Part shown: one piece after another, positions 41,778-50,273 of the stretch
Position numbering within the stretch: the stretch's first letter is position 1
Layout of the letters: each line of letters opens with the position of its first letter
Assembly (NCBI RefSeq): GCF_030817275.1
Contig: NZ_JAUSZD010000002.1
Location: forward strand, 5,704,001 to 5,768,000
Reading direction: 5' to 3'
DNA: 64,000 nucleotides
Origin: Paenibacillus sp. V4I7
GTDB lineage: Bacteria; Bacillota; Bacilli; Paenibacillales; NBRC-103111
The notes under the pieces: model-generated
What the model was told of the DNA's origin: nothing
What the model saw: only the letters and a program-made list of their open reading frames with translations
The model's database searches: none
Program-made: the position numbers and the translations under genes

Positions 41778-42755
41778 CTAACTAATTTTCACGGTATCAA
41801 TGACCATGAGGAACGATAAGAGAGTTAAATACAACAGTGAGAACAGGAACATACGCTTAGCCCATACCACTTCGGCCTCACCTGTTGCCTTAAAGCCTTT
41901 GATACTCATGAAAGCCCAAACCAATCCTAAGGTGGTTGATGCGAACAAGAACATATAACCCACATATCCATAAGCCGTCAACATCACGGTTACAGGAACA
42001 AGTAAAACCACATAACGCACCATACTGATCTTGGTCACGTATGTCCCCTTCACGACGGGTAAAAGCGGGAATCCTGCAGCGCGATATTCTTCCATACGGC
42101 GAATCCCAAGAGCCCAGAAATGCGGAGGCTGCCAGAGGAACAAGAAAGCAAAAAGGAGAATAGCACCTAGATCAACCGTACCACTTACAGCACAGTAACC
42201 AATAACGGGAGGTGTAGCACCAGAGAAAGCCCCAACGAATGTACTCCATACCGAAGTTCTCTTAAACCATGCTGTATAGAGCCAAACATATAAGAACAGT
42301 CCAATCAGTCCAATTAATGTTGCAAGCGGCGATTGCGCTCCAAAATATAGGACTGCCAGACCAATCGTTCCTAAAATAATACCGTACCATAGAACGAGAT
42401 TAGCACTCATTCTTCCACTTGGAAGAGCTCTATTCTGCGTCCGCTCCATCTTCGCATCCATTTCACGGTCCAAATAATTGTTAAGCACCGTGCCTCCTGC
42501 CATTACAAGGGCTGTTCCTAGCATGGTCATAATCAGGTGCACCCAGCTTACTTCCCAATGAGCCGCCATCCAATAGCCAGCAAAAGCTGTCATTAGATTG
42601 GAATAAATAATGCCTGGCTTAACCAAGCGATAAAAATCTTTCAAGGTCACAGGCTCAGCCGATGCCTGAGTATTGCTAGCTTCTATGGATTCTGTCCCAA
42701 TAGACCCTTGTGACGAACCGTTCGCAACGCTTTCGTAGCTAACTTGATTTCCCAC
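41778..42755 (-). CDS. ctaB: Heme O synthase (protoheme IX farnesyltransferase) CtaB
   Basis: The protein is a UbiA-type prenyltransferase with eight to nine membrane segments. It transfers farnesyl to protoheme to give heme O, which CtaA turns into heme A. The first Asp-rich motif NNYLDREMDAKMERTQNRALPSG lies near residues 85-105 and a second conserved region WQPPHFWALGIRRMEEYRAAG near 200-220. The ORF is open from 42908, but the GTG at 42755 follows GAGGAGG at 7 bases, giving 325 residues with a soluble N-terminal extension of about 30. The first 30 residues (rich in S, T, N) are not part of the core fold. Confidence 0.93.
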   Translation of the reverse strand: MGNQVSYESVANGSSQGSIGTESIEASNTQASAEPVTLKDFYRLVKPGIIYSNLMTAFAGYWMAAHWEVSWVHLIMTMLGTALVMAGGTVLNNYLDREMDAKMERTQNRALPSGRMSANLVLWYGIILGTIGLAVLYFGAQSPLATLIGLIGLFLYVWLYTAWFKRTSVWSTFVGAFSGATPPVIGYCAVSGTVDLGAILLFAFLFLWQPPHFWALGIRRMEEYRAAGFPLLPVVKGTYVTKISMVRYVVLLVPVTVMLTAYGYVGYMFLFASTTLGLVWAFMSIKGFKATGEAEVVWAKRMFLFSLLYLTLLSFLMVIDTVKIS

Positions 42756-42920
42756 GTAAACGTCCTCCTCTATGTCGAATTTCCGAGCAAACTGAATAAT
42801 GAACATTCTCATCATACCAACCCTTACATCGTTTGACAATGAAGTGCAGCCAGTTGTCATCATATTGTCGATTCTCCTTCCAGTATGCGTGAAAAATGAT
42901 CTGTGCATTCGATTACATGC

Positions 42921-42945
42921 AAAAAGGAGCCCCTAGGGCTCCCTC
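42921..42945 (-). terminator. Terminator of the urease operon
   Basis: On the minus strand, GGAGCCC pairs with GGGCTCC around a 3-base loop, followed by TTTTTG. It is 16 bases beyond the ureD stop at 42961. Confidence 0.8.
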
Positions 42946-42960
42946 AAACGTTTAATCCTA

Positions 42961-43815
42961 TTATTTATTAATCATAAGTGGCGTTAATGCTAATAAGCTG
43001 TGGCGAATATCATGCCATGCCTTCGTCAAAGCTAGCTGTAATTCCCAAGCATGTCTTCCCATGACGGTGACAATTAAACCGTATTTATACGTAAGACTGG
43101 CTCCAATGCGGACCTCTATACCCTCAAGCTTCTCAAGACTCTCCAGTACTTTCTCGAGATGCTGCTGTTTAAGGCGATTCGAGAAAATGTACAGATTACC
43201 GAGATGTGTTTCCCGCTCCCAGCAACCTGGCGCTGATAGCTGCATGTTCTGTGGTTCAATTCTTTGGTTCTGATAAAAAATCAATTCCTTGTCGTGCCAA
43301 ACTTTCATACGATTCATATAACGGGTGTACTGAAATATTTCGCCTCGCTGGGTACGTCCCGGACAACACACATCCGAGAAAATCAATGCAGACCCCGGTG
43401 ATAAATGAACATCCATTTCTGCGACAAGGCTTGCATCCTTATAGAGCATCAAGGGCTCTGGCATGTATTCCAGCAGTGCGTCAGCTTCCAAATGCAGCGT
43501 CTGACGCTGCGTACTTCCGTGCCCCTCCTCAGACGGATGAACCTTCGTGAACGATTGGTTCGTTAGAAAAACACGTGCGCCCTCTCCAAGGCGCACGTTG
43601 ATTTCGTAATGATCCCCCGACATGAGTCCTGGGGAGCAGTCCATCATGTAGACGCCCAATTGATCCACAGGATGAGCGTCCTGGAGCAGCGTTTCGTTCT
43701 CGTAACGAAACGTTTTGGCGATTTTGAGCGGGGAGGCGTGGTATTTGCGGACAAGCTGCGTCAAGCCGCTGCGTACCGCAAATTCCGCCTTAATCTCCCC
43801 GGTCACACTAGGCAT
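42961..43815 (-). CDS. ureD: Urease accessory protein UreD
   Basis: The 284-residue protein is UreD (UreH in some species), the scaffold that holds the urease apo-complex for nickel loading with UreF and UreG. Visible family marks are ELRSGLTQL-like start (AVRSGLTQLVRKYH), YMMDCSPGLMSGDHYEINV near 56-74, FTKVHP near 87 and FSDVCCPGRTQRGEIFQY near 142. The ATG at 43815 follows AGGAG at 7 bases and overlaps the ureG stop by 8 bases, so translation is coupled. The operon order is A-B-C-F-G-D. It ends in a terminator at 42921. Confidence 0.93.
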   Translation of the reverse strand: MPSVTGEIKAEFAVRSGLTQLVRKYHASPLKIAKTFRYENETLLQDAHPVDQLGVYMMDCSPGLMSGDHYEINVRLGEGARVFLTNQSFTKVHPSEEGHGSTQRQTLHLEADALLEYMPEPLMLYKDASLVAEMDVHLSPGSALIFSDVCCPGRTQRGEIFQYTRYMNRMKVWHDKELIFYQNQRIEPQNMQLSAPGCWERETHLGNLYIFSNRLKQQHLEKVLESLEKLEGIEVRIGASLTYKYGLIVTVMGRHAWELQLALTKAWHDIRHSLLALTPLMINK

Positions 43816-44419
43816 GGCTGAACTCCTGTTCCACCCATGTGACAATATCGTCCAACCCTGTACCGCCCATCAGGTTTGAGAAAATATACGGTCGGTCGCC
43901 GCGCATCTTCTTCGTATCCGAATCCATCACTTCCAGGCTGGCGCCTACATACGGGGCTAGATCGATTTTGTTAATAATAAGCATATCGGAACGCATAATG
44001 CCTGGACCGCCTTTGCGTGGTATTTTCTCCCCTTGGGCGACATCTATAATGTAGATGAAACGATCTACTAGCTCTGGGCTGAACGCTGCAGCCAAGTTAT
44101 CGCCACCGCTCTCGATGAAAATAATATCGAGATTATCGAAACGCTTCTCCAGCTCTTCGATGGCTTCGAAATTCATCGAGGCATCCTCACGGATCGCTGT
44201 ATGCGGGCATCCGCCTGTTTCCACCCCAATAATGCGGTCCTCAGGCAGTGCCTCGGAGCTTATCAACATACGGGCATCTTCCTTTGTGTAGATATCATTC
44301 GTAATCACCGCGATACTGTAGCGGTTGTTGAGTTTCCGAGCCAGACGCTCCACTAGCGCTGTTTTACCAGAGCCTACAGGTCCACCAATTCCAATACGCA
44401 TTGGGCGGCTCCGATCCAC
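43808..44419 (-). CDS. ureG: Urease accessory GTPase UreG (annotated 5' end uncertain, frameshifted His-rich start)
   Basis: The GTPase core is intact: P-loop GIGGPVGSGKTALV, ESGGDNLAA with the DxxG-type site near 104, CPH of the nickel-binding Cys-Pro-His near residue 71 and NKID near 150. UreG drives Ni2+ insertion into urease. GTG 44419 and ATG 44401 are in-frame starts, but neither is the natural one. An ATG at 44468 has a perfect GGAGG 7 bases before it and opens a His-rich sequence (MCQGQGHHHHQWEK), yet it is out of frame with the GTPase. Removing one A from the six-A run at 44426-44431 joins the two into a continuous 219-residue UreG. See the finding. Overlaps ureD by 8 bases. Confidence 0.85.
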   Translation of the reverse strand: MDRSRPMRIGIGGPVGSGKTALVERLARKLNNRYSIAVITNDIYTKEDARMLISSEALPEDRIIGVETGGCPHTAIREDASMNFEAIEELEKRFDNLDIIFIESGGDNLAAAFSPELVDRFIYIIDVAQGEKIPRKGGPGIMRSDMLIINKIDLAPYVGASLEVMDSDTKKMRGDRPYIFSNLMGGTGLDDIVTWVEQEFSHA

Positions 44420-44510
44420 AGCTGGTTTTTTCCCATTGGTGGTGATGATGACCTTGACCTTGACACATAGTCATTCCTCCTAAAATGATAATTAGGGCAT
44501 AATTGCCTCA

Positions 44511-45236
44511 TTAAGACATGAATAATCGCGAATACAGCGTTTCGTGCTGCATCATGGCCAGATCTGCGGTTGGTGTATTCGTATACGCATCCAAGGGATC
44601 CAAATGCGCTACACGCTGCCACTCACTTCCGGTCAATGGGAGCAGCTTCGCAAGAAGAATTTGTCCCTGGGTTTGACCCATGGACATGAGTCTGAGCGCA
44701 CTGTTGATGCAAGTCATGATACAGCTGTAAAGATAACCTTCCGCCGCTTGATGTAAGGGTACACCGAGGTGATAGCTCACCCATCCGTGGACAATCGGAT
44801 GATTGGAGCTGCAGCGCCCGGCTTTCACAGCTTCGTCCAGAGGCAGCCAGTTCAACTCGGGATACATGGACTGCGATAGTTGGAGCAGCCTGCGGCCCAT
44901 CTTTTGAACGCCGCTCCTCGCTTCACTCGATACACGCTGCACATGCAGCATGTGGTCGATCTCCCAAAGCTGATCCCATTCCTGTCTTGGAATATGGATA
45001 TAGGCAGCTTTGATAACCATGGCATCCGATGTTGCCCAGCTATTGGCGAGCATCGTGCGAATATAAGCTTCGAGCTCTTCCATCGTTGTTAATCGCTCTT
45101 GCTGTACGAGTGTTTCCAAACCAAAGGAATGAGAGAATCCGCCAATGGGCAATGCTGAGTCCAGAAGCTGCTGATAAGCAAGCCAGTGAAACTTCGGAGT
45201 CATCTCTTCAATGAATGTCGTTGTCTTTGTTGTCAT
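44511..45236 (-). CDS. ureF: Urease accessory protein UreF
   Basis: The 241-residue protein is UreF, an all-helical subunit of the UreDFG nickel-loading complex. It has the family pattern LLDSALPIGGFSHSFGLETLVQ near residues 24-45 and RRLLQLSQSM near 116, with GVPLHQAAEGYLYSCIMTCINSALRLM near 158-184 and GQILLAKLLP near 190. The N-terminal 10 residues (MTTKTTTFIE) vary in the family. The start ATG 45236 has AGGTGA some 12 bases upstream, so a slightly later start is possible. It sits between ureC and ureG, with a 42-base gap to the ureG leader. Confidence 0.93.
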   Translation of the reverse strand: MTTKTTTFIEEMTPKFHWLAYQQLLDSALPIGGFSHSFGLETLVQQERLTTMEELEAYIRTMLANSWATSDAMVIKAAYIHIPRQEWDQLWEIDHMLHVQRVSSEARSGVQKMGRRLLQLSQSMYPELNWLPLDEAVKAGRCSSNHPIVHGWVSYHLGVPLHQAAEGYLYSCIMTCINSALRLMSMGQTQGQILLAKLLPLTGSEWQRVAHLDPLDAYTNTPTADLAMMQHETLYSRLFMS

Positions 45237-45277
45237 CGCTGTTATTTCGTCACCTCGATCAGGGACTTCCCACTCTT

Positions 45278-46993
45278 TTAAAATAAGAAATATAACTGCG
45301 CCATCGGCAGCTCGGTTGCCGGCTCACAAGTAATGGCTTCCCCATCAACTTTCACTTCATAGGTCTCTGGGTTTACTTCTATTGAAGGCGTACCGTTATT
45401 ATGAATCATGTCTTTTTTCGATATATGGCGACAACCTTTCACGGGCTCGATGCGCTTTTGCAGCCCTAATTTCTGAGCGATGCCACGATCATAGGCTGCC
45501 TGAGAGACGAAAGTAATCGAGCTTTGTGTCAAAGCTTTACCAAAAGCAGCAAACATCGGTCGCCCAAATACAGGCTGCGGTGTTGGAATTGAAGCATTCG
45601 GATCTCCCATCTGCGCATAGGCAATGCTGCCGCCTTTGAGTACTAGATCAGGCTTAACTCCGAAGAACATCGGGCTCCAAATGACAAGATCCGCGAATTT
45701 CCCAGGCTCAATGGAACCGACGAGGTGCGAAACACCATGCGTTATCGCTGGATTTATCGTATATTTGGCGATGTAACGTTTAATTCGGAAATTGTCGCCA
45801 TCTTCCGTATCGGGAGCCAGCGGTCCACGCTGCTTCTTCATCTTATCAGCAGTTTGCCATGTACGAATAATAACCTCGCCGACCCGGCCCATTGCCTGAG
45901 AATCCGAGCTTAGCATACTGAACACACCTAGATCATGAAGAATATCTTCCGCAGCAATCGTTTCCGGACGAATCCGGGAATCTGCGAAAGCAACATCCTC
46001 AGGAATACGGCTATCCAAATGATGACACACCATGAGCATATCCAAATGTTCTTCAATGGTATTGATCGTATACGGACGTGTCGGGTTTGTCGAAGACGGC
46101 AGTACGTTAAGCTCTGCAGCTGCACGGATAATATCCGGCGCATGCCCCCCTCCTGCTCCTTCGGTATGATACGTATGAATCGTACGGCCCTTAATGGCAG
46201 CCAGTGTATCCTCGAGAAATCCCGCTTCATTTAATGTATCGGTATGAATGGCTACTTGAACATCATATTGGTCTGCTGCTTCGAGACAAGTGTCGATTGC
46301 TGCCGGCGTCGTTCCCCAATCTTCATGAAGCTTCAATCCAATAGCTCCCGCTTCAATTTGTTCCGTCAACGGGGCTAGAAAAGATGCATTACCTTTACCC
46401 GTAAAGCCCAAGTTCATAGGAAAAGCTTCAGCTGCCTCCAGCATACGCTGCATGTGCCATGCACCTGGTGTACAAGTTGTGGCATTCGTCCCTGTGGCTG
46501 GCCCCGTCCCTCCACCTATCATTGTCGTCACCCCAGAGGAAAGTGCCGTTTCAATTTGCCCCGGGCAAATAAAATGAATGTGAGCATCGATCCCGCCCGC
46601 GGTTACAATTTTACCTTCACCCGCAATGACTTCCGTGCTCGCACCCACGATCATATTGGGATGCACGCCATCCATAATGTCTGGGTTCCCCGCTTTACCG
46701 ATACCCACGATATGACCATCCTTGATGCCGATGTCACCTTTGACAATACCCCAGTGGTCGATAACAACCGCATTCGTAATCAGGGTATCCAGAACACCTT
46801 GATCGCGAGTAGCTCCACTGGATTGCCCCATCCCGTCGCGAATGACCTTGCCGCCGCCAAATTTACATTCATCACCGTAAACGGTGTAATCATGCTCGAT
46901 TTGCGCCCAAAGTTCCGTATCAGCCAAACGAATGGCATCTCCCGTTGTAGGCCCAAACATTAGGGCATAACTTTTACGATCTATTCGATTCAC
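45278..46993 (-). CDS. ureC: Urease alpha subunit
   Basis: The 571-residue catalytic subunit hydrolyses urea to ammonia and carbamate. The dinickel site is visible: GGIDAHIHFICPGQ (two His) near residues 130-143, the carbamylated lysine in GLKLHEDWG near 218, HTDTLNEAG near 246, HTYHTEGAGGGHAPD near 270 and MVCHHLD near 318 for the flap His. SSDSQAMGRVGEV near 361 fits the Asp ligand. The GTG at 46993 is the start: GAGGGGAAG lies 8 bases before, and it overlaps the ureB 3' end by 20 bases. ORF extension to 47050 has no ribosome binding site. Confidence 0.97.
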   Translation of the reverse strand: MNRIDRKSYALMFGPTTGDAIRLADTELWAQIEHDYTVYGDECKFGGGKVIRDGMGQSSGATRDQGVLDTLITNAVVIDHWGIVKGDIGIKDGHIVGIGKAGNPDIMDGVHPNMIVGASTEVIAGEGKIVTAGGIDAHIHFICPGQIETALSSGVTTMIGGGTGPATGTNATTCTPGAWHMQRMLEAAEAFPMNLGFTGKGNASFLAPLTEQIEAGAIGLKLHEDWGTTPAAIDTCLEAADQYDVQVAIHTDTLNEAGFLEDTLAAIKGRTIHTYHTEGAGGGHAPDIIRAAAELNVLPSSTNPTRPYTINTIEEHLDMLMVCHHLDSRIPEDVAFADSRIRPETIAAEDILHDLGVFSMLSSDSQAMGRVGEVIIRTWQTADKMKKQRGPLAPDTEDGDNFRIKRYIAKYTINPAITHGVSHLVGSIEPGKFADLVIWSPMFFGVKPDLVLKGGSIAYAQMGDPNASIPTPQPVFGRPMFAAFGKALTQSSITFVSQAAYDRGIAQKLGLQKRIEPVKGCRHISKKDMIHNNGTPSIEVNPETYEVKVDGEAITCEPATELPMAQLYFLF

Positions 46994-47357
46994 CGAGCTT
47001 CCCCTCCCATGCTTGCCATCTTTCTCTCGCAGCACTTGACATATTCCCATTAGCTGCTAAGCCTTTACTCAAGTTATTTAGCCCATAAGAAAGTTTGGCT
47101 CCACCCAGTTCAACGAGCTGAATAGGTTTCTGTTCTCCCGGCTCGAAACGGACAGCCGTTCCCGCTGGGATGTCCAATCGCATGCCATAGGCTTTTTCTC
47201 TCGTGAAGTCCAACGCTCTGTTCACTTCAAAAAAATGAAAATGCGAGCCCACCTGAATGGGACGATCTCCTGTATTGGTAACGATAAGTTCAATCGTTTG
47301 TCTGCCTATATTCATTTCAATATATCCCTTACCTGTTCGATATTCTCCTGGAACCAT
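46974..47357 (-). CDS. ureB: Urease beta subunit
   Basis: The 127-residue subunit starts with MVPGEYRTGKGYIEMNIGRQTIEL, then VTNTGDRPIQVGSHFHFFEVNRALDFTREKAYGMRLDIPAG (residues 28-70), the standard UreB fold. It has a C-terminal tail longer than that of some bacteria (SSAARERWQAWEGKLGESNRS), whose last codons overlap ureC's start by 20 bases. The gap to ureA is 33 bases. Confidence 0.97.
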   Translation of the reverse strand: MVPGEYRTGKGYIEMNIGRQTIELIVTNTGDRPIQVGSHFHFFEVNRALDFTREKAYGMRLDIPAGTAVRFEPGEQKPIQLVELGGAKLSYGLNNLSKGLAANGNMSSAARERWQAWEGKLGESNRS

Positions 47358-47390
47358 CTTCTCGCCCCTTTCGATTATTCATTTGTATAG

Positions 47391-47693
47391 TTAGGTTATT
47401 GGTTCGTGTACGGTAACTAATTTAGTCCCATCGGGAAACGTAGCCTCTACCTGTACCTCATGAATCATTTGAGGTACACCTTCCATAACTTGCTCCGCTC
47501 TTAGAATCGTTGTGCCGAATGCCATCAATTGAGCAACGGTCAATCCATCCCTGGCTCCTTCCATAATCTCGGATGTTAGCAGCGCTATGCTTTCGGGATA
47601 ATTCAGTTTCAAGCCTCTGGCAAGTCTTCGGCGTGCTAGATCAGCAGCTACAGTAATGAGCAGCTTTTCTTTTTCTCTCTCCGTTAAATGCAC
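47391..47693 (-). CDS. ureA: Urease gamma subunit
   Basis: The 100-residue subunit has the UreA pattern: LTEREKEKLLITVAADLARRRLARGLKLNYPESIALL near 3-39, then GARDGLTVAQLMAFGTTIL near 47-66 and VEATFPDGTKLVTVHEPI at the C-terminus. It is the first gene of the urease operon, 284 bp from the divergent urtA. AGGTGA lies upstream of the ATG at 47693. Confidence 0.97.
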   Translation of the reverse strand: MHLTEREKEKLLITVAADLARRRLARGLKLNYPESIALLTSEIMEGARDGLTVAQLMAFGTTILRAEQVMEGVPQMIHEVQVEATFPDGTKLVTVHEPIT

Positions 47694-47775
47694 ATCTTCA
47701 CCTCATTAAAAATCCGAATAATGGTAATCCTTTGTCCTTATTATATTCGTGTATTCTAGGATTGTAAATCATCAA

Positions 47776-47792
47776 TGTTAGATATCATGACA
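47776..47792. promoter_or_regulatory. GlnR/TnrA site 1 (urease-urt intergenic)
   Basis: TGTTAGATATCATGACA matches TGTNA-N7-TNACA at every defined position. It lies 83 bases upstream of the ureA start on the ureA side and 185 bases from urtA. Nitrogen-responsive control is inferred. Confidence 0.75.
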
Positions 47793-47891
47793 TGTAAACA
47801 ACGATTCCTGAAGTCTTTTTTCGTATTTTATGTGATTTCCACAAAAAAATAGCTAATTCTTGTGCGCAGTTAACAAAAAAATTTTGATACA

Positions 47892-47908
47892 TGTCATCTA
47901 TATTGACA
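47892..47908. promoter_or_regulatory. GlnR/TnrA site 2 (urease-urt intergenic)
   Basis: TGTCATCTATATTGACA matches the same consensus perfectly. Its centre is 116 bases from site 1, close to 11 helical turns, and it lies 69 bases upstream of the urtA start. Confidence 0.75.
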
Positions 47909-47977
47909 TCAACTTGTTTCCCACTTTATCATAAGCCTTGTAATCCAAATCTTGTAAGCAAAGGGAGTGGGACGTGA

Positions 47978-49252
47978 ATGAGAGAGATAAGAAACAAAGG
48001 TAAGCTCACAGTTGCATTAAGTATGGCTTTGATGATGGTCGCGGCTGGCTGTGCAAAGACAGAGTCAACTACATCCACGACAACTACACCTATGGCGACA
48101 AAAGCCGCTGAAGCAAAGGCCGAGGCGAAGGATGAAACTGTACCTGTTGGGATTCTTCACTCACTAACAGGCACGATGTCCATTAGCGAGGTGTCTGTAA
48201 GAGATGCTGAACTTATGGCGATTGACGAAATTAATGCAGCTGGGGGACTCTTAGGTAAAAAAATTAAGCCCGTGATTGAAGACGGAGCATCCGACTGGCC
48301 GACTTTTGCAGAGAAAACTAAGAAGTTACTGCAAAAAGACAGCGTCGTAACGATCTTTGGGTGCTGGACATCTGCCAGCCGCAAAGCGGTACTTCCAGTC
48401 GTTGAACAAAACAAAGGATTACTATGGTATCCGGTACAGTACGAAGGCGTGGAATCATCACCTAATATCTTCTACATTGGTGCAACAACGAACCAACAAA
48501 TTATTCCCGCGGTAACATGGCTTTTGCAAAACAAAGGCAAGAAATTCTACCTCCTCGGTTCCGACTATGTATTCCCAAGAACAGCCAACAAAATTATTAA
48601 AGAGCAGTTGAAAGCTGAAGGCGGCTCACTCGTGGCCGAAGAGTACACGCCACTTGGACACACAGACTACAACACAATCATTAGTAAAATCAAAAAAGAG
48701 AAGCCGGATGTCATTTTCAATACTCTGAACGGCGACAGTAACGTAGCCTTTTTCAAGCAATTGAAAGATGCAGGCATTTCGTCCAAAGATCTAACAACTA
48801 TGTCCGTCAGTATCGCTGAGGAGGAGGTCCGCGGTATTGGAGCATCTGTCCTAGATGGTCACTATACGGCTTGGAATTACTACCAAACAACAGATACGCC
48901 TGAGAATAAAAAATTCGTTGAAGCTTATAAAGCTAAATACGGCAAAGACCGCGTTACCGATGATCCAATCGAAGCTGGTTACACAGCTGTTTATCTATGG
49001 GCTGAAGCTGTGAAGAAAGCAGGCTCCTTTGACGTAGAGAAAGTGAAAGCTGCTGCCAAGGGTATCGAATGGAACGCACCGGAAGGTAAAGTAACAATTG
49101 ATGGCGAGAATCAGCATATTTCCAAAACGGCTCGTATCGGCCAAATCCAAGCGGATGGGCAGATCAAAGAAATATGGAACTCTGGCCAACCTCTCAAACC
49201 CGACCCATTCCTCAAAACATACCCATGGGGCGGAGAAGTAACGAAAAAATAA
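47978..49252 (+). CDS. urtA: Urea ABC transporter substrate-binding lipoprotein UrtA
   Basis: The 424-residue lipoprotein has a signal peptide with lipobox VAAGC (Cys25), then a Ser/Thr/Ala-rich spacer (26-50) and a periplasmic-type type I solute-binding fold. The VPVGILHSLTGTMSISE near 57-73, IKPVIEDGASDWPTFAEK near 98 and WTSASRKAVLPVVEQNKGLLWYPVQYEG near 128-155 blocks match UrtA. It captures urea (possibly short amides) at the outer membrane face. It starts the five-gene urt operon, divergent from ureA, with paired GlnR/TnrA sites between. Confidence 0.95.
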   Translation: MREIRNKGKLTVALSMALMMVAAGCAKTESTTSTTTTPMATKAAEAKAEAKDETVPVGILHSLTGTMSISEVSVRDAELMAIDEINAAGGLLGKKIKPVIEDGASDWPTFAEKTKKLLQKDSVVTIFGCWTSASRKAVLPVVEQNKGLLWYPVQYEGVESSPNIFYIGATTNQQIIPAVTWLLQNKGKKFYLLGSDYVFPRTANKIIKEQLKAEGGSLVAEEYTPLGHTDYNTIISKIKKEKPDVIFNTLNGDSNVAFFKQLKDAGISSKDLTTMSVSIAEEEVRGIGASVLDGHYTAWNYYQTTDTPENKKFVEAYKAKYGKDRVTDDPIEAGYTAVYLWAEAVKKAGSFDVEKVKAAAKGIEWNAPEGKVTIDGENQHISKTARIGQIQADGQIKEIWNSGQPLKPDPFLKTYPWGGEVTKK

Positions 49253-49346
49253 GGATGACTAAACCATTAGTTATTTTGGAACCAGGACTGCCTAATAGCG
49301 GTCCTGGATTTCATCATTTACTTGGGGATTACTAGGGGGAATTGTC

Positions 49347-50252
49347 ATGAGTCTACTGCTTCTTCAATTGTTTAACGGCTTAAGCCTAAGCTCCATTCTA
49401 CTCTTGATTGCCATCGGTCTCGCAATTACATTCGGTCTTATGAATGTGATGAATATGGCACATGGCGAATTCATCATGATTGGCGCCTACATGGCTTATC
49501 TAGTCCAGCAGTGGTTCCAGAAGTTTCTACCGGCCTCCGCTTTCGGGTGGTATTTCATCGTGTCGTTAGGTGTTGCCTTTGCAGTAGCCTTCTTAGTCGG
49601 CTGGCTGCTCGAAGTTTTTCTCATTCGCTTCATGTACGGCAGACCGTTAGACAGCCTACTTGCTACATGGGGAGTAAGCCTTGTCTTGCAACAGCTTGCA
49701 CGTACCATTTTCGGTGCTCCTAATGTGGCTGTTAAAGCCCCCGAATGGCTGGAAGGCGGACTCCATCTATCGGCTGACCTCATTCTACCCTACAAACGCC
49801 TCTTTATTATTGCTTTGGTTGCGCTATGTATCTTGGTGATTTATATGTATCTGTATCACTCTGCCGGCGGAAGACGTATGAGAGCTGTTATGCAAAATCG
49901 TGAAATGGCTGCTTGTCTTGGTATTTCCACACGTAGAGTAGATGCTCAGTCCTTCGCGTTTGGCTCCGCTATGGCAGGAATTGCCGGATGCGCCTTAACG
50001 CTGCTTGGACCCATTGGACCAACCATAGGCACTTATTATATTGTGGATGCTTTCATGGTTGTTGTACTTGGTGGAATTGGCAAGCTGATTGGAACCGTAG
50101 CAGGAGCATTAGGTATTGGAGTTTTCAATACAGCTTTGGAATACACAACAAGTGCTACGCTCGGTAAAGTGCTTGTCTTTACGCTCATAATCGCCTTCTT
50201 ACAATGGAAACCGATGGGACTTGTGACGATCCGTTCAAGATCCTTAGATTGA
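49347..50252 (+). CDS. urtB: Urea ABC transporter permease UrtB
   Basis: The 301-residue permease of the LIV-H type has about eight membrane segments. The characteristic SLSSILLLIAIGLAITFGLMNVMNMAHGEFIMIGAYMAY near 13-50 and VVVLGGIGKLIGTVAGALGIGVFN near 234-257 match UrtB. It forms the urea channel with UrtC. GGGGGAATT precedes the ATG; the gap after urtA is 94 bases and holds no clear terminator. Confidence 0.95.
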   Translation: MSLLLLQLFNGLSLSSILLLIAIGLAITFGLMNVMNMAHGEFIMIGAYMAYLVQQWFQKFLPASAFGWYFIVSLGVAFAVAFLVGWLLEVFLIRFMYGRPLDSLLATWGVSLVLQQLARTIFGAPNVAVKAPEWLEGGLHLSADLILPYKRLFIIALVALCILVIYMYLYHSAGGRRMRAVMQNREMAACLGISTRRVDAQSFAFGSAMAGIAGCALTLLGPIGPTIGTYYIVDAFMVVVLGGIGKLIGTVAGALGIGVFNTALEYTTSATLGKVLVFTLIIAFLQWKPMGLVTIRSRSLD

Positions 50253-50273
50253 AGAAAGGATGTGACATCTTCC

